64,000 nucleotides of DNA from Bdellovibrio reynosensis (GCF_022814725.1 NZ_CP093442.1:2108001-2172000), one strand, 5' to 3'. Counted from the first letter of the stretch, positions 43,401 to 52,611 are shown. Notes: generated by a model from the letters alone, not told the origin. Numbers and translations: made by a program.

Positions 43401-44563
43401 ACTCCTGAATTAATTAAACACTTCAGCGCTTCAGTTACCGGCACTGGAGGTTTCCCACTTAGAATTCTAATTTTTTCGGCGTTAGATAATGAAGCTCGAT
43501 AAAAGTTTGCAATCAGCGACTCCGGCAAAGAATAGAATCGCTCAAAGATTTTAAAACGTTCATTTGGTTGAGCTGCCTGAAACAGTAAACGATTTAAAAG
43601 ATAAAAATATCTCTTTTGCCAATACTGTTCATTTCGATATCTGTTTAGGACCGTCCGAGCCGCCGCAGTACTTGGATTTTTTAACTGGCTGATTCGGTCA
43701 GCGATCTTAACAGCTTCGGGAAGAGAATATCCCGTGACAGGATGAAAGAATCCGCCTCGGGCACCGATCACAGCTAACTTCTTTTCATTTGATTGAGACT
43801 GAAAGAAAGGAATCGGCAGAACTCCAGTTTCTTCATCTAGGATCTTTTGTACCTGCCAACCTTTACTTGAAACGTAATTCAGAATTTCTTTTCGCAGAAA
43901 CTCGTTATCCATCAGCGAACTTTCGCTATAATAAGTGTCTTCAATCAAAAGCTCAGTTTCTGACCATGGCAATACATACATGAAGCGGTAACCGTCAGTC
44001 TGTTTTACTGTAGCATCCATGATGATCGGATTCTGCAAACCGTGGGCAGTTTTCGTCTGCAGGTGAAGTCCTAAAAATTTCTGATAACCACACTTGGTGG
44101 TGAGGGTCTCTGGCCCTCTTGCATCGATGATACAATTGGCTTTGTGAACGGAACCATCAGCAGTTGTAATTGCTGCCTCATCGACGCTGACTATTTCAGT
44201 GTTAAAGAAAATTTGACCGGCAAATTCATTCTTTATTTTATTACTAAGGTCTTCAGGTCGGATGGACGCATATCTGCCGGTCAAGTTTCTATAGTAGGAG
44301 GCAAAGTGAACCGTATGTTCTTGCCACTCTTTAGAAATCAGGGACTTGATATTTAAATAGTTGTCGCTAACATCGCTTTGGTGAAAGGACCAGGTACGCT
44401 TCAAAGGCAGATCATTTGATTGTTCAAAGATCTGTATGAAAAGTTCGGGCTGGCGTTGCTTTAGGAACCACGCCATAAGGCAACCACTTAAGCCAGCTCC
44501 CACGATAATGACGTCCGCACTTTTCAGAACGGTATTTTTTATACCCATACCCCTGACTAACAT
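43397..44563 (-). CDS. crtY: Lycopene cyclase
   Basis: FAD/NAD(P)-binding lycopene beta-cyclase, forming beta-ionone rings. 388 residues from ATG 44563. Seen: ADVIIVGAGLSGCLMAWFLK, the RTWSFHQSDV motif typical of bacterial CrtY, YRFMYVLPWSETELLIEDTY, and GARGGFFHPVTGYSLPEAV. The longer frame up to 44629 would run through the promoter and operator, so it is rejected; ATG 44548 is a second option. First gene of the operon. Confidence 0.92.
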   Translation of the reverse strand: MLVRGMGIKNTVLKSADVIIVGAGLSGCLMAWFLKQRQPELFIQIFEQSNDLPLKRTWSFHQSDVSDNYLNIKSLISKEWQEHTVHFASYYRNLTGRYASIRPEDLSNKIKNEFAGQIFFNTEIVSVDEAAITTADGSVHKANCIIDARGPETLTTKCGYQKFLGLHLQTKTAHGLQNPIIMDATVKQTDGYRFMYVLPWSETELLIEDTYYSESSLMDNEFLRKEILNYVSSKGWQVQKILDEETGVLPIPFFQSQSNEKKLAVIGARGGFFHPVTGYSLPEAVKIADRISQLKNPSTAAARTVLNRYRNEQYWQKRYFYLLNRLLFQAAQPNERFKIFERFYSLPESLIANFYRASLSNAEKIRILSGKPPVPVTEALKCLINSGV

Positions 44564-44595
44564 CTGTTTAATTTCAGTCAAGATGGCCCCACGAC

Positions 44596-44636
44596 TTTGT
44601 CGAAATACAATTAGACAAAACCTAGACAAATGCCGG
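44596..44636. promoter_or_regulatory. Candidate operator and promoter of the crt operon
   Basis: Two direct copies of TAGACAAA at 44612-44619 and 44623-44630 (11-bp spacing) and an inverted partial copy TTTGTC at 44596-44601. On the minus strand TTGTCT, about 16 bases, then TATTTC gives a plausible -35/-10 for crtY, so the repeats overlap the -35. Tandem 11-bp repeats over a -35 are how CarH-type regulators are known to bind. Confidence 0.55.
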
Positions 44637-44658
44637 AGAGCGTAGAATATTTGCGCCC

Positions 44659-45603
44659 ATGGAAAAGTTAACGATCAAGGCTGTAGCAGAAATCACCGGA
44701 ATATCGGAATTCACACTTCGTTCTTGGGAAAAGCGCTACAGCGCCATCGCTCCGAAAAGAAATACCTCAGGTCGTCGTCTGTACAATTTAGAGGAAGTTG
44801 AAAAACTGCGTTTGTTAAATCAATTACGGCTGCGTGGTCATGCGATTAAAGATATTGCTCCGCTAAGCATTTCTAAGCTGGGCCGCCTTTTTCATGACTC
44901 TGCTGAACAATCAAATGGTCGCCAACATTTCTTCGTTTCTGAAAAAACACCCGCCGTTTATGTAAATCTTCTTGTACAAGAATTGGTTGAACTGAACTTA
45001 TCTAAATTTACTAGTTTACTTAAAAGGACTCAGCTTGAGTTTGATACTCGCACTTATTTAATTGAGATCGTATCTCCCCTTTTAAAAATACTTGGGGATA
45101 AGGTCATCAATGGGGAGCTTGATGTTTTTCACGAGCACACAGCATCTGCGATTGTACGTAATTCGCTATCGGCCTTGCTGTATGCTTCTGAGCAGTTTAA
45201 TAATCTGCAAAATCAAACTCCGATAATTTTCTGCAGCCCTGAAGGTGATCTTCACGAGTTTGGAATTCTAATTTGTGCAGTCTTAGCAGTTCTAAATGGA
45301 TTCCAAGTTTTTTACTTGGGCCCAAATCTTCCAGCTGAATCAGTGGTGCGTGCGGCGCAAGTGACGGCTTCACCTTTGGTGGTGGTGGGTCTTTCGGCTC
45401 CGCGTTCTGTACTTAAAATTTCAGAGATTCATTCTTTTCTAAATACGACCCTCACCAATCTTCCTGATTCAACAATGCTCTGGTACGGGGGCATGCGAGC
45501 TTTTGAAGTGGAGTTTGAGCAAACATCACGAGTTCGTCTGATTCAGAACTTAAAGTTCTTCGATCAGGCTTTGCGCCTTTGGCAGGACAAAGTGGATGGG
45601 TAA
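44659..45603 (+). CDS. CarH/CarA-like MerR regulator with B12-binding domain
   Basis: Cytoplasmic transcription factor, 314 residues, probably repressing the divergent carotenoid operon. N-terminal MerR HTH (LTIKAVAEITGISEFTLRSW, then EKRY), then a four-helix cap at about 100-180, then a cobalamin-binding Rossmann domain with DLHEFG at 197-202 (DxHxxG, lower axial His199) and FQVFYLGPNLP. The CarH cap motif W-x9-E-H survives as V149-x9-E159-H160: the Trp that packs on the upper face of adenosylcobalamin is Val. Light or B12 response is therefore uncertain. It is divergent from crtY with the operator between. Confidence 0.85.
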   Translation: MEKLTIKAVAEITGISEFTLRSWEKRYSAIAPKRNTSGRRLYNLEEVEKLRLLNQLRLRGHAIKDIAPLSISKLGRLFHDSAEQSNGRQHFFVSEKTPAVYVNLLVQELVELNLSKFTSLLKRTQLEFDTRTYLIEIVSPLLKILGDKVINGELDVFHEHTASAIVRNSLSALLYASEQFNNLQNQTPIIFCSPEGDLHEFGILICAVLAVLNGFQVFYLGPNLPAESVVRAAQVTASPLVVVGLSAPRSVLKISEIHSFLNTTLTNLPDSTMLWYGGMRAFEVEFEQTSRVRLIQNLKFFDQALRLWQDKVDG

Positions 45604-45731
45604 TTTGCTAAAATGAGGGGTTTTCAGCTTGCTGCAGGTGACTGGGTCTAGAATCGAAGCAAAGCTTTCTTATTGAAATTTATGGACTTTTTAAAAACCC
45701 ATTAAGAAATTTAAAAACTCAAACCCGTTCT

Positions 45732-45769
45732 TTGACTTACATATAATTTACATAGTAATTTATATGTAA
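45732..45769 (+). promoter_or_regulatory. LexA-type SOS operator and promoter
   Basis: TTGACT (-35-like, 45732-45737) followed by a near-perfect 33-bp palindrome (45737-45769) centred on TTAC-ATA-GTAA (45748-45758), which fits TTAC-N3-GTAA, the Bdellovibrio LexA box as I recall it. A second, outer TTAC...GTAA pair frames the palindrome. The imuA start follows 12 bases later. Confidence 0.82.
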
Positions 45770-45780
45770 ATGGAGAGCGT

Positions 45781-46440
45781 ATGAGCAGTCCCCTTGCCCT
45801 TCCCGAATTTGCAAACATCCCTTTTGTGACGGCTGAACAACTCCAGCCTCCCCCAGGTCTACCCACCGGTGTGCGGGTGGTGGATGATTTTCTTTTATGG
45901 CGTGGAATCCCCCAAGGCGATCTTAGTTTGCTTCAAGGACTGCCTGGAACCGGAGCGACGTCTTTATGGGTGCGCCTGGTTCAACAAGTTCACGCGCAAA
46001 ACAAATGGGCTGCATGGATTAACGGCGACTCGCAAATCTTTCCGGCTCACTTAAACAGCCAAAAAATAAATCTTAAAAAACTTTTAGTGGTGAAAGAGCC
46101 CACAGAAAAAGATCAGCTTTTTTGGTTACTGCAGGAATTGATCACAAGTTCTTTATTTGAAGTGATCGGCTGCAATCTAAAAGATCTGTTTTTAAAAAAC
46201 CATCAACTGCAAAAATTAAAACGTCTGTGCCGTTTGCATAAGGTCGCTTTGATTTTCGTAAATCAGAAAGTTTCAAAATTCGTAAATCCACTTTTTAGTT
46301 TGATCATTCATTTTCAAAGGGACTTTATCACCATTCAAAGGGCCCTTCATCGTCCAACCCCTTTTAACATTGCCGGGAGCATGATCCATGCGAACTTTAT
46401 GCATCAATTTAAAGACGCCACAAGAAAGCTCCTCGGCTGA
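45781..46440 (+). CDS. imuA: ImuA-like RecA-fold protein
   Basis: First gene of the damage-inducible mutagenesis cassette, 219 residues. P-loop-like LLQGLPGTGATSLWVRLV (GxxGxGxTS) and a beta strand VALIFVNQKVSKF define a reduced RecA-like core; family members help ImuB and DnaE2 perform translesion synthesis. Ribosome-binding site GGAGAG seven bases before ATG. Directly behind the LexA operator. It overlaps imuB by 53 bases out of frame. Confidence 0.85.
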   Translation: MSSPLALPEFANIPFVTAEQLQPPPGLPTGVRVVDDFLLWRGIPQGDLSLLQGLPGTGATSLWVRLVQQVHAQNKWAAWINGDSQIFPAHLNSQKINLKKLLVVKEPTEKDQLFWLLQELITSSLFEVIGCNLKDLFLKNHQLQKLKRLCRLHKVALIFVNQKVSKFVNPLFSLIIHFQRDFITIQRALHRPTPFNIAGSMIHANFMHQFKDATRKLLG

Positions 46441-47710
46441 AGCGTTTTTATTGCTTAGTCCGCGCGTGCAGTTTCGCTTTCCGCAATTTATTTTTGTGGA
46501 CATCGAATCCACGGCGCACTTACTGGGTGGCGAAAAACCTTTGTTAATAAAAGCTTTGGAAATTGCGCGAAACTTTTCGGCAGATCCCTCTGTTGCCATT
46601 GCTGATTCAGCAGCGGCAGCGCAGATGCTGGCGAAATGGCGCCCGTCTTATATCGCTACTCGCGGTAAAGAGCAGGAAAGTTTTAAAGGCTTAGGTTTAG
46701 ATGCATTAAAAGACCTAGAAGGACTTCACCCATGGGCACAGAAACGCCCGGTGGAGCACATGATTTCGTTTTTTCACACCTTAGGGGTTTATGGCCTTGA
46801 GGATGTTTTAAACTTTCGTTTGAATTCGCTGCGTGAAAGATGGGGGGATTTCGGTGTTTTACTTTGGAATCGTTTGCATTCTCAAGACGTTCAAGTCATT
46901 TCACCTCTTATTCCTCGCGACCCTCTTGTGGGCTATGGCTACTTGGATGATCCCTTAGGCGTTGTCCCGTTATTAATGAATCGGATCAAACCCCATTTGG
47001 ATATTTTATTTGCGCGTTTAAACGGACTTTCCCGATACGCGCAAAGAATGGAATTGATTCTGCACTGTGAGTATTCCGATAAAAAGCATTCCTTATGTAT
47101 TGAACCCGTCAGCCCCACCCGTGATCAGGAACTTTTTACGGATTTGCTTGAAAAGAAAATGTCATTAATGACTTTAGAAAATCCCATTCGTGAGTTTGAG
47201 ATTTCTATTTTCGACGTGCCAGAAAAAGTTCAACAACTGGATTTCTTTGAACCACGCGATAACACCGAAGATCGTTGGCGCCGTTTGATCAGTTTTGCCA
47301 AACAAGCCCAATGTGACATGGGTTTTTTGCAAATGGAAGCCAGTCACTTTCCTGAACAAAGCTTTAGCTTAGTTACGGATTGGCCGGAAGATTTTAAAGC
47401 TAGCGACTTGGTCGAACGCCAAGACGATGCTTTACAAATTAAAACCGTTTACGCCAAAGGTCTTTCGGGAAGCCCAAGGCCTTCATTATTATTAGATAAA
47501 CCTCAACCACTGACTCCAGCCGAAGCCGGACGACTGCGTTTTGTTTCAGCCTTGCCAAGTGAAAGAATCGAATCTTCATGGTGGCAGATAAGTGTGCAGG
47601 ATTTAAAAAATCGAGATTACTACTTTGCGCTCTCTCATCAAGGTCAACTTCTGTGGGTATTTAAGGATCGCATAAACTCCCAGGTGTACTTACATGGATA
47701 CTTTGACTGA
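46388..47710 (+). CDS. imuB: ImuB-like Y-family polymerase homologue
   Basis: 440 residues. Inactive Y-family (DinB/UmuC) relative that bridges DnaE2 to the sliding clamp. FPQFIFVDIESTAHLLGGEK matches the ImuB palm pattern, with ADSAAAAQMLAKW and GVYGLEDVLNFRLNSLRERW (HhH/thumb region). The catalytic Asp-Glu pair of active Y polymerases is not apparent. The C-terminus has a possible clamp-binding QQLDFFEP. The start lies 53 bases inside imuA. Its stop codon is the first part of the left arm of a palindromic repeat element. Confidence 0.87.
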   Translation: MRTLCINLKTPQESSSAEAFLLLSPRVQFRFPQFIFVDIESTAHLLGGEKPLLIKALEIARNFSADPSVAIADSAAAAQMLAKWRPSYIATRGKEQESFKGLGLDALKDLEGLHPWAQKRPVEHMISFFHTLGVYGLEDVLNFRLNSLRERWGDFGVLLWNRLHSQDVQVISPLIPRDPLVGYGYLDDPLGVVPLLMNRIKPHLDILFARLNGLSRYAQRMELILHCEYSDKKHSLCIEPVSPTRDQELFTDLLEKKMSLMTLENPIREFEISIFDVPEKVQQLDFFEPRDNTEDRWRRLISFAKQAQCDMGFLQMEASHFPEQSFSLVTDWPEDFKASDLVERQDDALQIKTVYAKGLSGSPRPSLLLDKPQPLTPAEAGRLRFVSALPSERIESSWWQISVQDLKNRDYYFALSHQGQLLWVFKDRINSQVYLHGYFD

Positions 47711-47831
47711 AATGGTGAAAAACACCCAGCTGACTGCGTTGTCGGCGGATGTCCTCGCTCCGACGTGGCGCTGCCACGCCTCCACTGCGGTAACCACCTC
47801 CGCCTTGCATCTGGGCGTTTTTGACCATTTC
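47709..47831. repeat. Palindromic repeat element, copy 2
   Basis: 123 nt between imuB and dnaE2. Core 47730-47810 (81 nt) matches copy 1 at 7109-7189 with about ten differences. Flanking 21-nt arms (47709-47729 and 47811-47831) are complementary at 19 positions and differ from the arms of copy 1. Inner stems CGTGGC/GCCACG and GGCGGA/TCCGCC. The left arm begins inside the imuB stop codon. Confidence 0.75.
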
Positions 47832-47854
47832 GGTTATGCGCAGAGCGGTTGCTT

Positions 47855-50800
47855 ATGAGTCATCATATTATGCGATCAGGGACATTGCGAAACTTGCCGG
47901 CGCAACCGGGGGTTAAGAGCAATCTTCCGGTGAAACGTGTTCGTGCGAAGGGATTTGTTGAGCTTTTAGGGCGCAGCAATTTTTCTTTTCTGCAAGGGGC
48001 TTCACATCCTGAAGAGATGGTTCAAGAAGCTATTCATTATGGTTATGATGGATTAGCGATTTGTGATTTAAATGGTCTTTATGGTGTTGTGCGCGGATTT
48101 CAGACGGCGCAATCACCTTCGTTATTTACGGCTTCAGTGAAGGCCAAGGAAGGTTTTCACTATCTTATTGGCACTGAAGTCACTTTGACTGATGAAACCT
48201 CTGTCACTTTAGTTCCGCTGAACAAACAAGGTTACTCTCATCTTTGTGAGATTTTAACTTTAGGTAAACGTCAGGCGGCTAAAGGTTTTTCTAAATTAAC
48301 TTTAGAACAAATTGAAAAATACAGTCAGGGATTAATGTGTTTTGCTTTACCGCCTGTCAGTGATGAACGTTACGAGCGTTTAGAAAAAATTTTTGATGAT
48401 CGCTTGTATATTCCTATTTGGCGCGATCTTACTTGGGAATCCCAAGAATTCTGCAAACAGGCTTTTGCTTTAGAAGAAAAATATCAAGCCCGGCTTTTCG
48501 TTACACAACGGCCATTCATGCATTCAACCGAGCGCAAACCTTTGTTTGATGTCCTAACATGTATTCTTCATCACACCACTTTGAAGGATGCGAAAAACAA
48601 ATTAATTCAAAATGCAGAACGCTGTTTAAAGAGCATCGATGAGATTTCTTACCTGTGGCAGGATCGAATCGACCTTGTGGAAAAAACTGTGGAAATCGCT
48701 GCACGTGTGGGTTTCAGCCTGGATGAGATTCGTTATCGCTATCCGCATTCACAACTTCCGCAAGGATTAACTCAGTCAGAACATTTAAGAAATCTTGCTT
48801 TTGAAGGCGCAAAAAAAAGATATCCGCAAGGTGTGCCCGACAAAATTAATAAGATGATTGAGTATGAATTGAATCTTATTAAAGAGCTTGAGTACGAAGA
48901 TTATTTTCTGACATTAAAAGAAATTTGTGACTTTGCTGCTAGCCGAAATATTTTGCATCAAGGGCGTGGATCTGCGGCGAACTCGGTGGTGTGTTTTTGT
49001 ATTGGGCTGACATCGGTGGATCCCACAAAGATTGACCTTTTGTTTGAACGCTTTATTTCCCGCGAACGGCGCGAGCCTCCGGACATTGATATCGACTTTG
49101 AACACAGCCGCCGCGAAGAAGTGATTCAGCACATCTATGAAAAATACAACGAGCGTCATGCTGCCATGGTGTGCACCGTGATCCGTTATCGTTCGCGCAT
49201 GGCGATTCGTGAGGCTGCGAAAGTTTTTGGCATTCCTTTAGAAAAAATCAACGCCATGATTAAGTTTATGGGCCGAGATGGGATGGATCGACTTTTAGAT
49301 CCCACCGTGGCAGGCCGCTTTGGTTTAGAACCCCACGAATGGCAGATGTTTTTAAATTTAGCGCAACAACTGCGCGGCTTTCCCCGTCACTTAGGGATTC
49401 ATACCGGTGGATTTTTAATCACTCAAGATCCCATCACTGAAATGGTGCCCGTTGAAAAAGCCACCATGGATGGCCGTTACGTTATTCAATGGAATAAAGA
49501 TGACGTCGCGACTTTAAAGCTTATGAAGATCGACGTTCTAAGTTTAGGGATGCTGACCGCTTTAAGAAAGTGTTTTGATCTTTTAAAAGATCATAAGGGT
49601 TTAGATTATAATTTAGCGACTCTTCCCCAGGAAGACGCCCCCACTTACGATATGATCTGTAAGGCTGATACTGTGGGAGTCTTTCAAATCGAATCCCGCG
49701 CGCAGATGAATACTTTGCCGCGCATGTTGCCTAGAACTTTTTATGACTTGGTTATTGAAGTCGCCCTTGTTCGTCCCGGCCCTTTGCAAGGCGGAATGGT
49801 CCATCCGTATTTACGACGCAGACAAGGCTTAGAAAAAGTCACTTATGCCCATAAAGATTTAATTCCGATCTTACATAAAACCCACGGCATTCCGATTTTC
49901 CAAGAGCAAGTGATGAAGATCGTCATTGTCGCGGCTGACTTTACCCCAGGTGAAGCTGATGAGCTTCGTCGAATTATGTCGTCAGCGTGGCGTAAGAAGG
50001 CCACCATGAATGGCGTAAAAAAACGCATCATGGATGGTCTTGCTAAAAACAATATCAGCGCTGAATATGGTGAGCAGATTTATAAAACCATCGAAGGTTT
50101 TGCGAACTACGGCTTTCCTGAAAGCCATGCGGCGAGTTTTGCTTTATTAACCTATGCTAGCTGCTACCTAAAACATCATCATCCTGATGTTTTTGTGTGT
50201 TCGCTTTTAAACAGCCAGCCCATGGGTTTTTATTCCCCGCGAACTTTAATCGCTGAGGCCCAACGCCATGGCGTGCAAGTGCACCCGCTGTGTGTGCAGA
50301 ACTCTGACTATGATTATACTTTAGAACCTCACCTTGAAGGCCATGCTTTGCGTGTGGGTTTAAGATCCTTATATGGTTTACCTGAAAAACTGATGCGCAA
50401 AATTGAAGATTGCAGAAAAGCGGATGGCAAGTTTTTAGATTTACCTGAATTCATTCGTCGCACGGAACTGCCCCGCGCAGCTTTGATTAAACTTGCCGCC
50501 TCTGGAGCCTTTGATTGTTTTAATCCCAACGTGCGGGAATTGATGTGGCACTTAGAAAGCCTTAGCCTAGATCAAGAAAGCTTCTTGTGGGGGCACCCCA
50601 AAGAACAATTCGAGCAGGAAGACGAAGATACTGACGAAAATGAACATTTACCCTTTGAATCCAACTGGGATCGCCTGCGCCGTGAATACGATAGCAAGGG
50701 GTATTCAGTGGATTCCCACCCGATGTCGGTCTTACGTTCGTATTTAAAATCTAAAAACAACGAGCTTATCGCCAAACGCTTTGTTCCTTATTTTTGCTCT

Positions 50801-51067
50801 GATGATTTAGTGCGCCTAAAAAACAAAACCATGGTGCGCCTAGCAGGCTTGGTGTCGGTAACCCAAAGACCACCGACAGCCAAGGGCATGTGTTTTATTA
50901 CTTTAGAAGATGAATTTGGTTTTATGAATATTGTTATCCATCCTGACATCTATCAGAAGGATCGTCTGACTATTTACGGAAAATCCCTATTAGAAGTCCA
51001 AGGGCAAGTCGAAAAAGTCGGCAGCATCATCAACATTCGCGCTGTGCGTGTGCTGCCGTTGCAATAG
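47855..51067 (+). CDS. dnaE2: Error-prone DNA polymerase III alpha DnaE2
   Basis: C-family polymerase for translesion synthesis, 1070 residues (normal). N-terminal PHP domain FVELLGRSNFSFLQGASHPE and GYDGLAICDLNGLYGVVRGF. The polymerase Asp motif REPPDIDIDFEHSRREEV sits at about 406-423 with GRGSAANSVVCFCIGLTSVD upstream. VRPGPLQGGMVHPYL and ASFALLTYASCYLK in the fingers and a C-terminal OB region (VRLAGLVSVTQRPPTAKGMC) complete it. ATG 47855 is preferred over TTG 47849. No good ribosome-binding site is visible; the palindromic element ends 23 bases upstream. Confidence 0.95.
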   Translation: MSHHIMRSGTLRNLPAQPGVKSNLPVKRVRAKGFVELLGRSNFSFLQGASHPEEMVQEAIHYGYDGLAICDLNGLYGVVRGFQTAQSPSLFTASVKAKEGFHYLIGTEVTLTDETSVTLVPLNKQGYSHLCEILTLGKRQAAKGFSKLTLEQIEKYSQGLMCFALPPVSDERYERLEKIFDDRLYIPIWRDLTWESQEFCKQAFALEEKYQARLFVTQRPFMHSTERKPLFDVLTCILHHTTLKDAKNKLIQNAERCLKSIDEISYLWQDRIDLVEKTVEIAARVGFSLDEIRYRYPHSQLPQGLTQSEHLRNLAFEGAKKRYPQGVPDKINKMIEYELNLIKELEYEDYFLTLKEICDFAASRNILHQGRGSAANSVVCFCIGLTSVDPTKIDLLFERFISRERREPPDIDIDFEHSRREEVIQHIYEKYNERHAAMVCTVIRYRSRMAIREAAKVFGIPLEKINAMIKFMGRDGMDRLLDPTVAGRFGLEPHEWQMFLNLAQQLRGFPRHLGIHTGGFLITQDPITEMVPVEKATMDGRYVIQWNKDDVATLKLMKIDVLSLGMLTALRKCFDLLKDHKGLDYNLATLPQEDAPTYDMICKADTVGVFQIESRAQMNTLPRMLPRTFYDLVIEVALVRPGPLQGGMVHPYLRRRQGLEKVTYAHKDLIPILHKTHGIPIFQEQVMKIVIVAADFTPGEADELRRIMSSAWRKKATMNGVKKRIMDGLAKNNISAEYGEQIYKTIEGFANYGFPESHAASFALLTYASCYLKHHHPDVFVCSLLNSQPMGFYSPRTLIAEAQRHGVQVHPLCVQNSDYDYTLEPHLEGHALRVGLRSLYGLPEKLMRKIEDCRKADGKFLDLPEFIRRTELPRAALIKLAASGAFDCFNPNVRELMWHLESLSLDQESFLWGHPKEQFEQEDEDTDENEHLPFESNWDRLRREYDSKGYSVDSHPMSVLRSYLKSKNNELIAKRFVPYFCSDDLVRLKNKTMVRLAGLVSVTQRPPTAKGMCFITLEDEFGFMNIVIHPDIYQKDRLTIYGKSLLEVQGQVEKVGSIINIRAVRVLPLQ

Positions 51068-51068
51068 A

Positions 51069-52412
51069 TTAGCCTGAGTGTCTGACCTCGACGACGACGG
51101 ACTTTTTGGCAATTTGTTCTAAGACCTCTGACACTAAAGCGCGGTTGTCTTTATCAAGATTTGCATCCCACTCGTCTAACAACAATACGGGCACATCTAA
51201 CGAACCTACGAATTCCAAATGCTTCAGCATTCTTTGCCCGGTTGATTCGCCCCCCATGTCTTGACCAATTTCAAGTTGCGGTGCTGATGGCAAATAAAAT
51301 GACGCTGGCAAAACAGAATTTAAATGCAAAAGAAGAGTCGACTTCCCCGCTCCGTTTTCACCAGTGATAACGTGACGACCGGTTGATTTTTCTTTGACCA
51401 TTTTTTCAACTGATTGAACGCTATCAACTGGTTGAGCATTAAGGGAAACCTTCGCGATCGAAATTCTTGAAACGATTTCGGTGTCGGTTAATGTTGAAGC
51501 CTCAACTAAGCTATTTAACCGCAACATTGCAGCTTTAAAGTGAGCAACTTGCTGGAAGAAAGCGCGGAAATACCCAATAACCATAATTTGTCTAGGGACC
51601 GTTACAAGCAACGCCGCCAAATAAGCTGCATTCTTTAAATTCTGAAGAGCCAACCAAATTACAAGCGCATAAATTGGCAACGACGCAACCAAGGTTAATA
51701 GTAAGACAATGGATTCTGAAACAAAGCCCGAATTACTCACACCCGCTCGTGCCAACCTAAATTTATCAGTAAGTTTATTCGTGTACGCCTGGTTGATCGA
51801 AGGATTGTTTAGAAAAATATTGTCCCAAGATTTTAAAAGGTAGCTGAAAAATTCAAGCTTATTAGTTTGTTCAGCCTGGATGTACTTTTCTAACGTTTTT
51901 GCGCAAAATTGAAATAGAATAAAACTTAAAACCCCCACAGCCAGATAAGCCCAAGCGAAAGTATGATCGACCACTATAGAAAGGGAAACAATGGTGAACA
52001 CAATTTGGGCTCCGAATAGGTACATGTCAGCAAAACATAAAGATGCGGTCGCAATATAACCTTCAGCATCGGGGCCGATCGCCGTTTGGAACTTTTCTTT
52101 TTTGTTGTGATTTTGCCATTTAACTGAAGCACCGGAATGTTGCAAAAGTTGCTTTTTAAGATATTCGAAATAAATATCAAGATAACCAGCAAATTCGATC
52201 TTACGAATCGGCACATTTAAAACGTGGGGCAAGGTTGAAAATACAAAGAAGGCGATAACATAACTTAAAAAAGTAGTACCATTGCCGACTTCTTTACCCG
52301 CTAAACCTAAAGCCGCCGTGCTTAATGCCGCTAGCGCCTGCTGGACGGTTACAAGTACAAATAAATATAATGCGAACTTCTTATTTACTAGCAGATAGAA
52401 AAAACGAAACAT
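51069..52412 (-). CDS. ABC-exporter-like protein with minimal ATPase domain
   Basis: About 447 residues: six hydrophobic segments (exporter-type half-transporter, about 5-310) and a very short ATPase domain. Walker A GENGAGKSTLLLHL and Walker B VPVLLLDEWDANLD are good, but only about 45 residues separate them where ~100 are usual. A Q-loop-like LPSAPQL and a reduced signature GESTGQRML fill that gap, so most of the helical subdomain is missing. It ends in VVVEVRHSG with the switch-region His. ATG 52412 is preceded by GGGGGAG; a TTG at 52481 is unlikely. Substrate unknown. Convergent with dnaE2, two bases apart. Confidence 0.72.
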   Translation of the reverse strand: MFRFFYLLVNKKFALYLFVLVTVQQALAALSTAALGLAGKEVGNGTTFLSYVIAFFVFSTLPHVLNVPIRKIEFAGYLDIYFEYLKKQLLQHSGASVKWQNHNKKEKFQTAIGPDAEGYIATASLCFADMYLFGAQIVFTIVSLSIVVDHTFAWAYLAVGVLSFILFQFCAKTLEKYIQAEQTNKLEFFSYLLKSWDNIFLNNPSINQAYTNKLTDKFRLARAGVSNSGFVSESIVLLLTLVASLPIYALVIWLALQNLKNAAYLAALLVTVPRQIMVIGYFRAFFQQVAHFKAAMLRLNSLVEASTLTDTEIVSRISIAKVSLNAQPVDSVQSVEKMVKEKSTGRHVITGENGAGKSTLLLHLNSVLPASFYLPSAPQLEIGQDMGGESTGQRMLKHLEFVGSLDVPVLLLDEWDANLDKDNRALVSEVLEQIAKKSVVVEVRHSG

Positions 52413-52611
52413 GGCTCCCCCAGGATTAGTACTGTCCGAAAAAGCAAGCCATGGGCCACGGCAATTGGCCGTCAAATACAATACATTCTTTGGCGCAAAG
52501 TTTTTGTCTAAAACCCCAGAGAAAACATCTCGATTTTTGGAATTTTCATAACCAAACGAGCCTAGAAAAATTACCTTCCTAGCAGAAACCAGCCTATGCT
52601 AGCGTTGGGTC

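Noticed and set aside
44564-44629. N-terminal extension of crtY
   Set aside because: It would place coding sequence over the direct repeats and likely promoter; the residues do not resemble a lycopene cyclase N-terminus.
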